This document shows positions 1 through 9,881 of a stretch of DNA of 64,000 bases, in pieces. Each line of letters begins with the position of its first letter. Positions within the stretch are counted from its first letter, which is position 1. The notes under the pieces are model-generated. The model did no database searches. It saw only the letters and a list, made by a program, of their open reading frames with translations, and was not told where the DNA came from. This DNA is from Knufia peltigerae (lineage: Eukaryota > Ascomycota > Eurotiomycetes > Chaetothyriales > Trichomeriaceae), in contig JAPDRN010000046.1 of NCBI GenBank assembly GCA_030247855.1, forward strand, positions 1 to 64,000, given 5' to 3'. The translations under genes were made by a program, and so were the position numbers.

Positions 1-1478
1 GCTGATTGTCCTGAAGTATAGCCAAATAGCTTGCTAGAGCGGGTTCTTCATACTTGTGCCTTGACTGAAGTGTTTGAGTGCCCTCAGAAGAGCTTCGGAA
101 TTTTGCCAAGTGACAACTATATCGGTAGTCAGGCAAAAGGAGCCAACTCGGGCTCCCTACCCTCGGCTCAGGGAGTACTCAGGGAGTTGCCCAGGGAGTT
201 GATCTAGAGGCTCAGTCATGTTCACCGTAGGTTCAAAGTGTCCGAGAGTTCGCACATAGAGATATCACCAGTGAAGTCGGTATCGGCTTGGCAACGTTCA
301 CGAACAGCGTAGAGCACGAATACCCTTGAGGAGCGTCATATGCTGAAATCGGGTCTATGCCCACCGACATGAAGTCGGGCATCAATACCTACATATCCCC
401 CTCTCATAGTCAGGCCTTCATGCCAGCTGGAACTCGAAGTCTAGCCTTAGGAAAGCGACGAGCATGAAATGAGGGCAGACAAATGCAAGAGACACGCCAC
501 TACACCTAGTGTCTCCCAGAGGATTGGCGGTTCGAGCCGAGACAGCCGTAGACGTGCAGGTCTTGGGAGCCCAGGCTTCGTGGCCTTGCAACTTTAGCAA
601 TCTCTGAGTCTGGGATCAGGCGAACTAGTTAAAATATTCATACCACGGACACGCACTAGTCCAACCGGGGTGCCCAGTGATGAGAGCTTGCTCATGGAAA
701 TCTTTGTTTGTTACCGCTATGAGAGTTAGTTCTTACATCGGCAGGAGGCAAATCCATCCTTTCGCGCTCTGGCACATGAAATGCACTGCCCACAAATGTC
801 CTCCTGGCAATGTTCCGCGTTGTCCGATTCCTTTTCTAACCCAGAGTTCACGTGTTTGACACAAGCATTGCAGTTTACGTCTCTAGCGGCTACGAGAATC
901 AACCTATTACAGACCGCATCCATGATACCCAGAGTCTTCTCCTCACACTTTCAGGCATTAATAACTACAGATCCCGAAACCATTACTTGCTCAACACGAT
1001 GGGCGACATTGCCACCTTCATTTAGACTCTTAAGCCCACGTGAATTCCGGTCTACAGGCCTGTGGAGCCGGAGTACGAACGCTCTTTCGCTAGAGCCAAT
1101 TTGCTCTACCGTTTCACGAGACCCAGACTGTCAAACAGGGTACTGTGCGCATGGTAGACATATCAATTTGCTCTGCTCCTACACTAACCTAACCAACTAT
1201 TGAGGCGTTTATGTACCCATCGACATCGGAGCGAGACGTTGATATCGCTGTAGACTTATGACCCAGAGCTACTCCAAGTACAGGGGAAAGTGCTAGGCAG
1301 CAGCCTGGAGCCTATTCCGGGAGCCTCTTTCAAGCCATTGTCCGACACAGACTGTGCGGTTCAACACAAGCGATCTCTCATGCCCAGACCATCATCAGGG
1401 GGATGAAATCGTGGAAGATCTCCAACATAATCAAGAGCGCAGGGCACTCCTACCCAGGATTCTCGACAGATAATTACG
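1..1478. other. Left-edge region, no gene supported
   Basis: Short open frames occur on both strands (the longest is about 140 codons at 781-1203). None shows a recognisable domain, a splice-consistent extension or a convincing start context. I see no RNA gene here. The window begins inside this stretch, so part of a gene lying to the left cannot be excluded. Confidence 0.5.
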
Positions 1479-2950
1479 CTATTCTGCTCGACCTTGCGGA
1501 GATGAACTTTGTTGAACTTGACGTCTTGACGTCGTGGGTTTTCGTGTCTTTTTTTTCTTCTCTGTGAGTAATTCGATCTCTTTTGCCTTCTCTGTGAGTA
1601 ATTCGACGACATTTTCATGGCCATTCCGGACCGCCCAATGCAACGGTGTCTCACCTTTGACGTCTTTCGGATCGGGTTTGGCCTTCCAATGTAGCAGCAG
1701 TCTCACACCATCCTCTGACCCTTGACCGGCGGCCCACCAGATGGGTGTCCGACGATTTTCGTCTCCGATATTTGGGTCGGCATCGTTCTCCAACAGAATC
1801 TCCATTACATTGAAGTGACCCTTTGCCGTTGCCAACCAGAGTAGCGTCTGGCCAAAATCGTTGACGATATTCGGTTTGGCTCCGTCGTCAAGAAGCTGCT
1901 TCACAACCCCAGCGTTTCCGCGTACGGCTGCGAATTGTATTGCCCTTTCTATATTTGGGCCTCCGTCTGCTTTGACCATGGGCTCATTAAGTAGCAGTCG
2001 AACAATTTCCTCATTCCCATGATAAGCGGCTGCTTGCAGTGTGGTTCCAATGGGCCCAGACACTTCATTGATATCCAATTTATTCTGCAATAGTTCCTTC
2101 ACCGTGGTAATATCGTTGTTGCAAATTGCCCGGTACAATTCCCCTTCCTTGGTATGTTGGTCCTCAGTCGGCCCCCTATTCTTCGGTTCTTCCTTTCCGA
2201 CCTGAGATTGATCTTGATGGCTGCCCCCCTGGCTCAGATACACGGATGGTTTCGCCGTCAAAACATAGAGCTTTTTGATGCGCCATAAAATCCTCTGGAG
2301 AAGTATAGTTCCCCCCAGAGCTACCAAGGGAAAGGTTACGATATGCTCAAATGACCCGCCAGTCTCTCTCGCTTTCCGTTCGCCTCTGGACCTGGCCACA
2401 TACTGCCTGCCCATGCTTCGGGCCGGAGTCTTACCCTTACCCTTTTCGCTCCTGTTCTTGTCCTTAGTGTCACTGTCGATATTGGCATGAATCGTAATCG
2501 TATCGAAGGGAAAGCTGAAGATTGGGAGGTGTATTTCCGTATAGTCAGTTTCTATAATTGTTAGCCTCGTTATCGTAGGACGAAACGATCTTGGGTTTGA
2601 GACCTACCCCAAAGCACATCTCTATTGAGTGATGCAAATGAGAGCGTGATTGGATCGAAAACTATAGCTAATTTGTCTGTTATTCGTTGTCTGTGAAGGG
2701 AAACGGGAATGTCGACGACCCCGTGAATCCATTTCGGATCGATGAACTTGGTCTTGTTGGTGGCAACTCCGGGCTGTCTGTACTTTGCTAGAGTGGAGAG
2801 GCAATTCTGAAGGACTTGGATTCTCTGCTTGAGTACAATGATCTGCGAATGAGCTTCATCGTCTCGTAGTTCGTTTTGTTCCAGTGACATGTCCCCGGGG
2901 TTGGGCATTATTTTATCGTCCTCCCGAATACTCGCTGAGGTTGCCATCAT
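1479..2950 (-). CDS. Ankyrin-repeat protein with coiled coil and a membrane-like segment
   Basis: Two-exon model, complement of 2608-2950 and 1479-2551, giving 471 aa. The 56-bp intron has donor GTAGGT, branch site CTAAC and acceptor TATAG, and both frames join exactly. Residues about 30-60 are heptad-like (coiled coil). A basic stretch precedes a hydrophobic segment near residues 185-205 (HIVTFPLVALGGTILL), a possible membrane anchor. The C-terminal half carries about five ankyrin repeats, recognisable from TPLHWAVRNGHENVVELL, TLLWLATAKGHFNVMEILL and TPIWWAAGQGSEDGVRLLL. Ankyrin repeats mediate protein-protein contacts, so the partner and the pathway are unknown. The start is one of two adjacent Met codons (2950/2947). 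The gene is divergent from the patatin-like gene 756 bp away. The lysine-rich tail contains a 10-residue duplication. I do not recognise a named orthologue. The splice join is inferred, but its fit is strong. Confidence 0.72.
1557..1606. repeat. 30-bp in-frame tandem duplication in the ankyrin gene tail
   Basis: The same 20 bases (starting CTTCTCTGTG on the + strand) occur at 1557-1576 and 1587-1606, a period of 30 bp. In the minus-strand protein this gives ELLTEK twice, spaced 10 residues apart. It extends the last ankyrin helix into a charged tail. Confidence 0.9.
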
Positions 2951-3706
2951 TTCGGCGTGGGTTGTTGAAGGTTACACCGATTTTTGTTACTGGTAATTGG
3001 GTCTTGACTGATGAGATATAATGGAAGTTAGAAGCCCGATTCGGCAATATTTCATCTGTGTTGAAGCGGGAGATACCTCTCGCCGAGTCTCAGGCTGAAG
3101 GTTGCAACTTAAGGGCTACTTTGGCAATGCTTCCATCGACTGTCAGGGTGCACTTGGCTCTAATGGAGCCGGTGTATCATGTGTCTGCATAGCTGTATTT
3201 TTGTAGGCTGCTCTCAGTCGGTATCAATATATGTACGGATTCTCGAGTCAGTAGCGGTCGACTACTAATCTCTGCGTTGGTGGCAGACGATACAGCGCAA
3301 GAAACACAGTGAGACTGAGAAGACTATTACTGCATCTCAAGATTGAGGTTAATTGGAGCCACGTTGACACTCAGATGACATGGCGGATGCATGCGTCAAG
3401 TTTGGGCGGCTTGCATAGGACCATCCTAGTATGCATATTATCAGGTGTGCAGCTAATGGGACATTTCACACCTGAGACAACGCAACCGCACTCAAGTAAA
3501 CGATAGAAATACGAAGTCGGCAGGTAACCCACCGAGCGGACCTCATCGCTGTCTTATACAGAGGGAGCTCTCTCTATCAATGCTTTACCTGTTGAGTCTT
3601 TCACCGGTATAGCAGAACATCTACTAGTGCTCATTACATGTGAGGTGCATGCAAACTACGTCTTAATCAGTTTTTCATAAGTACAAGCAGCCTCATAGCG
3701 GTCAAG
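2951..3706. promoter_or_regulatory. Intergenic region between the divergent ankyrin and patatin genes
   Basis: 756 bp lie between the two start codons, so this should hold both promoters. I see no gene and no clear repeat. The short open frame at 3309-3506 has no supporting feature. Confidence 0.45.
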
Positions 3707-5378
3707 ATGACCTTTAGTCTACCAAGAAAATTCGACGAGCCGCTCAGGATGTACAGCCAAGAACATCAGATAAGCATGATCTGCTTTGGTATGCGGGAAA
3801 GTCAGTGAAAGACAACGATCCACTACTGACGGCCTTTGCAGACGGAGGAGGCATTAGGGGCTATATCAGTCTAAAAATCCTTGAGAAACTAATGAGCCTA
3901 ATACAATCGAAGGAGAAAGACTCCAGTACAAGCGTCTGCCTCCCTGCAAACTACTTCGATTTCTTCTATGGAACAAGTACTGGAGGGCGAGTGCCTCGAC
4001 TGCTGATTGCTTGGTCCGAAACTGATTTCTTCTCTTAGATTGATATCGATACTGCTTGGGAGGCTGCGGATGACTACCGGTGAGGCACTGAACCACTACA
4101 AGGAGATAAGCGAAAGGGTCTTCAGCGACGACAACCGTCGTCGCTTTTGGATCAATCCACTTGACAGTGAACAGCGCAGGCTATTTTCTGCAAACATTTT
4201 CGGTGCCAAATGGGATAAACGTGGCCTGGAAAGTGCCATCAACAAGATCGTGTTGGGAAAGTATCCTCCGGCGTCTGAAGACCCATTCATCTTCGCTCAG
4301 TTACCCTCACCTCAGGACCTATGCAAAGTGTCTGTATATCTCTAGTTCCCTGAAACAACTAGAAAAATTGGCTCTGACTATTTCTAGTGGCGTTCTATCT
4401 TATAAAAGACGGGCAGTGGTTAAGCGACTTCTTTTGAAGCGGACTCTCAGACCGGATGATGATGACCTTTCAGCCGGCCCACGAATCTTCCGCACATTTC
4501 ACGCACATCTAGACGAATCCATGCCAGGTGACTCATACCTTCCAATGAATGATGCTGTGGAGTGCGGACAGGCATCCATCCTCGAAGCAAGTCGTGCGAC
4601 GACTGCAGCGCCATTCAAATTCGACCCACAAGCCATCAATGGAGCAACTTTTATCGATGGTGGCGCGGGGACGAATAATCCATCGTATAGAGCCTGGAGA
4701 GAGGTCATGTCGCAGATCATGAGCAATAGGAGGGACGACACCCCGTCTATACTGATTGTGAGCATCGGCACGGGTTTCGATGATCAGGAGCGACCGCGGT
4801 CTCCATGGTCACTAGTGAAGAAATGGTCATCAGTGATGAAAGAAGTGACGGAGACAGAAAAAACGCACGAATTTATGTGTAAAAATATGGACCCAAATAA
4901 CTATTTTCGTCTCAATTTCAAGGGCGAGCTTGGAGCCATCAAGCTAGATGCCATCGAAACGAATGGACAGAAAACGACCGACTTCATTGATAATCTCATA
5001 AGTTGGGAGAGAACGGCTGACGCGAACACAGACAATGACATTGATAGGCCCGTGGGGCGGGATCAGATGGATGGACTTCTTGAAAAAATGGACCGGCTGG
5101 CGGAGAAACTCGTCAACAATCGCAGGCAGCGAGCCACGGCCTCGAGCCATTCGAAGCGTTTTGAAAACTGTAACGTGTACGTGTGTCGCGAGATTGATGG
5201 CAATTGTCGTCAGTTCCCATTTGATGTCTCCAAGTACGAACACTATAGTTCGGTTTTCTTGACATCTGATGAAATGAGAGAGCATCTGAGAACCGAGCAT
5301 GATATTGTGGCTGCTGATGATCAGACAATCGAGAGTTGTGTCCGGATACCGCGTAATGGGAGCGGTCCATGGATATAA
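3707..5378 (+). CDS. Patatin-like phospholipase (PNPLA domain)
   Basis: Four-exon model 3707-3788, 3842-3986, 4039-4329, 4388-5378, giving 502 aa and closing in frame. Patatin-like enzymes are Ser/Asp lipid acyl hydrolases. Visible motifs are the oxyanion loop DGGGIRGY (residues 28-35), the nucleophile elbow GTSTGG with Ser about 73, and the second catalytic motif DGGAGTNNP with Asp about 263, preceded by the typical ATTAAPF segment. The first join (TTTG|GTATGC...TTTGCAG|AC) recreates the Asp of DGGGIRGY. The second intron has a GC donor (GCGAGT, 3987-4038) and is the only join that reads GTSTGG-LISILLGRLRMT. The third intron (4330-4387, branch CTGAC, acceptor TTTCTAG) is less certain because its donor GTCTGT is weak. 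The C-terminal ~110 residues carry no domain I know. No signal peptide is visible. In fungi, patatin domains also occur as effector domains of NLR-type proteins, but no NACHT or TPR follows here. Confidence 0.8.
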
Positions 5379-6845
5379 AATGTCACGAACGCCAAGCATC
5401 CTGCTGTCAAAGCGACAGTGGAAATGATTGCATTGAGGGTCCTTGTTGTCCTTTGTGAGCAGGACGAATTTGGCTTGCAATGCGCTCGATTGGAACAAGT
5501 CGCGAAGGGGTTGAAGGGGACTTCGAAGGGGTCCTTGAAAGGTTCCGGCTATGATACTTTGCTATTCAATGCACTGTTGAGTACAAGACGAAAGACAGGA
5601 GCTTTCAAGAGTGGTGCGGTCGTCGAGAGGGTCCGTATAACCTCGAGATCCTATTTCCTAAGCATTCCTCAGACTGAGACATTGCTAGCACCCTTGCACT
5701 TTGAGATATTTGACATACAATGTGAGAAGTTTGAGATACCATCAAAGACGTTTGGGTACTTGTTGAGACATTTGTCTCCTTCCCCGTCGAGGCATGCATG
5801 GCTTAAAGGTTCTGAGGAGACCGAAGAACGATATCGGCGTTTTCTGGACGAGGGATTACGCTATGCGAGGGTGTGCTGTGCCTAGCCGATGGTTATTATA
5901 GGATACCATAAGGATTACTGTAACCACGTCCCTGGGTGTGCAAGATCTATTGTCGGGCTTAGGGGCTGCGTACTGCAAGCCTAGGTAGGGCAGTCTTGAA
6001 ACATACAGCGGACCATGTTGAATAGGCATTGTCTGCCTGAGCTGTTGAGAGGTGGGCTTGTATTAATGGGCTCGAGAGTGAGTATCGCTCCTAAAGGAAT
6101 TTTAACTCTACCCGATCATCAGCGACGAAAAACTAATGTTACCAAGTCTGGCGGAATGACATCTTCGATCATAAAGAGTGCAGCGTTCTAAAAGTCTCAT
6201 TTTCGAGCAGTTGAGCGCCGTGCCGTTCAGGTCAACAAGGGATTATTTTGAAGCTGACGATTTTACAAACCTTCGCGTATTCTGGAGATCCGCCCTGAGC
6301 TTCAGGAGCCATGAGCTCTAAAGCTTTAAATGTAGCTTCGTCTACCTTCTACAGAGCTTCACTATCTGGAACTTAGCGGCATCCCCGTTGGAATCTCAAA
6401 TTGACGAGACAGCCATGTATTGTGCCTGAACCACCATTACATTACTTGCGACGCATCGATTCAACCGACACCCTGCTGCACTGCCGGCCGAGGTTACGAG
6501 AAAATTTAGGCAGCGGCCTAAGGGCAGGGAATCTTCCAGGTTCCCTGACGCCTGTGTGAAACGGAGGACTAGCCGAGAATCAAGTACAATATACCCGATC
6601 TTCAGGGGCCAGATCAGGCCTCCGGTTTATTTGCTCAGGAAGCGCTCTCTGAGCGCTGAGTGATGCTCAGCCAAGGGCTCAGCTAAAGGTCAGGCTAAAG
6701 CATCCTTCGCTCCTTCGTTCAATCTCTAGGGTTAAACCGCATATGGTGATCAGGTCTTTCATTCTCGAGTAATAGAGGTAGGATATCAGGCTGGACCTGG
6801 AGTATTCGATGGCTATCTGGAGGTCTTGACTCGTGCAATCCCTTC
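5379..6845. other. Intergenic region; one unsupported open frame
   Basis: An open frame at 5418-5885 (155 codons, +) begins 40 bp after the patatin stop. It contains a GLKGTSKGSLKGSG tract but no recognisable domain, and may be read-through composition of the gene's 3' region. Nothing else is convincing before the secreted-protein gene that ends at 6846. Confidence 0.4.
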
Positions 6846-7579
6846 TTAAATGACGGCTGCGAGAACGCCAGCAAGAGCACCCAGGCCGGTTCCAACACAC
6901 ATCCATCCCAGTGGCACCTTTGCCATGCCAGCTGCTGCATTACCAGACGTTGAGCTGGTTGCAGTAGCACTGGCTGATTGACTGCCCGAGCTTTGGGCAG
7001 AGGTCTCTTGTGGCCCTGAAGAGGTCGTGCTTCCAGGCGACGCTGCGGCCGTCGATGAACCGCCATTCGAACCGCCATTGCCGACACTACTGGTTGCTGA
7101 TGCAACAAGCTGATCATAGTTGCTAGCCGTGGCAGGTATCATGGTTACACATGATGGAGTGTTGATGGACATCGCTACAGCTGTCGAGTCGGAACAAAAC
7201 GGGTAGCCGGCGCACATCGAAGCGCTGACGGTCGAGGGGTCTTCCTCAATGCAGCAAAATACGCCATTCAAGCTGCCTGTCGACGTCGAGAGGACCTCAC
7301 CAGGGCAGTTGCTGACGGTTGTGCCGTCAATTATTACAGTGCCGCCATTTCCGGAGATCCCGCCGGTGATAGTTTGACCACCCTCATCGGAGCTGTCCTG
7401 GGCCTATATTCATGGACATTAGTCTATGTACGTGGACATTGATGTACGTCGCTGCATGCCAAAAGACAGAGAGAAATGATTTGACTTAGGGTTTGGGAGG
7501 GAGAGTGCAAAGCTCGACTGACCTTGACTTGCAGGAGCAACATGCTCAAGCTGCCGAAGAGAGGGATTGAGACACGCAT
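6846..7579 (-). CDS. Small secreted, Ser/Thr-rich, probably GPI-anchored protein
   Basis: Two exons, complement of 7523-7579 and 6846-7403, giving 204 aa. The 119-bp intron (GTCAGT...TATAG) joins a 19-residue leader, MRVSIPLFGSLSMLLLQVK, to AQDSSDEGG, an ideal signal-peptide cleavage context. The mature protein has a cysteine-bearing N-terminal part with six Cys (including a CC pair) between about residues 50 and 110. A Ser/Thr/Gly/Ala-rich linker suited to O-glycosylation follows. The C-terminal hydrophobic tail (WMCVGTGLGALAGVLAAVI) follows small residues (SGNAAAG), as expected of a GPI attachment signal. This architecture is typical of fungal cell-wall or plasma-membrane surface proteins. 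An upstream in-frame ATG at 7621 would add 14 polar residues and spoil the signal peptide, so I prefer 7579. I do not recognise the family by name. Confidence 0.75.
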
Positions 7580-8907
7580 CTTGGTGGAAGGGATTTCAAG
7601 GATGTCTCTAGTAGAAGGCAAGTATCAGATGTTGTGGCTTGGATGTCTTGGAGAGAGGCGTGTCTATTGAAATGCAGGAAGGGTTTGGAATGAAGGAAAT
7701 ACTACAGATTGAGTTGAGTACCTGTGTCTTCCTGATATATATGCTGCTGAATGGGTCCCATTTTGCCGATCAAAGATCATCCAACCGTATTTATACCTGT
7801 TGGTCAATCATCCTTCGACCCTGAAGGGCCAAACTAGGTCAGTGGCAATTGTTGCATCGTTCGTTCACTTGACTTTTTGTCCCACAGAATGGGGTAGCTA
7901 AATGTGCATCGACGAAGGAAGCTGTATGGACCGTATGTACCTTTGAAACCTGGTAATTTGCCTGTTTCTGCATTCAGAAATATGTGCGAGTTTGGCCTGC
8001 TTTCCTAGCCACCTAGCCACATACCTTAGGAGTCCTACACTGCCTCAGAAAGGGAGAGAGGTGCTCGTCCCGGGTATCTACTCTTCGACTTGCGGCCTTT
8101 TGAAGCCTGGGGCTGGAAACTAGCTAGGGAAGCGAAATTCCATGTAGACTAAACAATTGCCGTTAAGAGTATACAAGGACGTCTGTACTGAGACCCCGAT
8201 ACCGAGTTGGGAACAGACCGAAGTGTACTGAGTTCAGCCACATGGGTCGGATTCTTCAAGATCGCAGGCTGACCATTGGAGCCCACAGAAGGATCTCCAG
8301 ATCACTTCTCTTTCGAGTCGAATCGATCAGCCCGCTCGCCTCCGTCCACCAAAAGAGAATTAAGTCAACTTTGAATTGATCCGAACCAGGTAGGCTGATG
8401 GTCAATCTCGTGGAGCTTTGCATGTCAATTACCGTGAGACTCGGCCCTTGAGGCAGAGCTTGAGTACCAGTACTAGCAAGGCGACCGTGAATCCGAGGTT
8501 TGGTTGGTGCACGCCATTCGCATGTGTGTACCAATACTTTTCGGATTTAATCCAGCACCGGAAGTCCTGAAAGAGTGTTCCGCCTGAGTGTGTACCTGAA
8601 AGAGTGGACCATAATCTTGTAGTCCGTTGTCTCTCATGTTACCCTTAGATCTGCTTGATGTTCGACTGGTTGAGTGAAAGTGACTCTGTGCGGACGATGG
8701 CACTAGAAACAGCCCGGATCAAAGTAATGCCGCCTAACTGTGCACTGGCCTCACCGGAGTGCACGTGATGGCCTCTGCAGAAACATTTTCCGAAGATCTC
8801 AATTCAAGCCTTGCCCTCCATCCTGATGCTACCTCCCTACAATGCCCTAAGAAAAAAGACATCGCTCTGCCATAGCTAAAGCGGCTCTGAAGAATGTTAG
8901 TCCAACC
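7580..8907. other. Intergenic region between the secreted-protein and TFIIIC genes
   Basis: About 1.3 kb between divergent start codons, presumably holding both promoters. Several short open frames are present (for example minus strand 8256-8534) without domain or splice support. I see no RNA gene or repeat. Confidence 0.45.
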
Positions 8908-9881
8908 ATGTTTTCGGACGATGAATACGAATATGAGTATGATGATAATGATACAGAGGTAGGAATCGCATGATGTCAAATTTGCGTCTTTCCTCCTTTT
9001 GGCCGTTCCTTATATTTCTCTGACAGACGTTCCTCGTGGATCTCGACCTCTCTACCTTGAATGCCAAAACACGCGCAACAGTTCCCGGGGGCCAGAAGCC
9101 AGTAGTCCCTGCCAAACGACCAGCCGATGACTCAGTCCCGCAAACACCCGACAGACTTGAAACAGCCGAAAGCCCAGCAGAGAACCAGGTCGATGGCAAT
9201 GACGATCTGGCTACCCAGGGCACACCCAAGAAATCGGCGGTAGAGGGTGATGAGAATGATACGTCCGCCTCCAGGAGATGGGTCCAGATTCTAGACTTAC
9301 CAACTACAAATCCGGTAGTTTCATACCAGGGCCAGGTCTACAGCTGCATGTGGACTGATATGATTGGTACCAACATGTTTTTCACAAGTCCTGGCTCCAT
9401 GGACAAACCCTTGAAACACACGGACAATTATGATCTGATTGGAACGTCACGAATCAAACTCGTTGCTGAGCAAGCCAAAGTGGTCAAACACAGCATGGCA
9501 GATGGCGACAACGTAGATGTCAACCCGACCATCTCTGGGCGCATCTTGGATGGCAGTAGCCTGGGAGACTTCCATCACTCCAACCCGGCCATCAACGCTC
9601 AGATCAAGAAGCAAGCCTCTTTCCTAGAAAAGTTGATGGACGTCAAACGACAACGTGGAGAAAGGGACATTGTGCGCGCTTATGCTAACGACGACACGGC
9701 CATGACAGGAACGTCTGCCCATTCTGAGGCTATGCATGGTGAGCTCGAAACTCTTACTCGGAAGGTGCTCAACGGAGATGGAAATGCTTTCGCAAAGCTT
9801 CAGGAAATCTATTCTCGACTAAAGGGACAAGACCAGAATCCCCAAAAAGACGCTCCACTACCTTCGAGACAAACTGACTAA
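8908..9881 (+). CDS. TFIIIC small subunit with triple-barrel domain (TFC7/Sfc7-like)
   Basis: Two exons, 8908-8958 and 9027-9881, giving 301 aa. The 68-bp intron (GTAGGA...CTGACAG) joins an acidic, tyrosine-rich start (MFSDDEYEYEYDDNDTE) to TFLVDLDLSTLNAK. A disordered Pro/Asp-rich stretch precedes the region WVQILDLPTTNPVVSYQGQ...WTDMIGTNMFF (about residues 98-130). This matches the TFIIIC triple-barrel domain, in which the conserved element reads roughly 'D-L-x-T-x-N-P-x-V-S-Y-x-G-x-V-Y-x-C-x-W-x-D-x-I-G-T-x-x-x-F'. TFIIIC binds the internal promoters of tRNA genes and recruits TFIIIB and RNA polymerase III in the nucleus; this subunit pairs with the largest tau-A subunit. The C-terminal third is predicted helical and less conserved. 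The domain call rests on motif recognition, and the gene-level name is an inference. Confidence 0.82.

Noticed and set aside
500..550. GGTTCGAGCC string resembling a tRNA T-arm
   Set aside because: The stem bases around it do not pair, and no anticodon arm lies at the required distance upstream.
5418..5885. 155-codon open frame just after the patatin gene
   Set aside because: No domain, no start-context support and no splice link; composition looks like chance coding of the 3' region.
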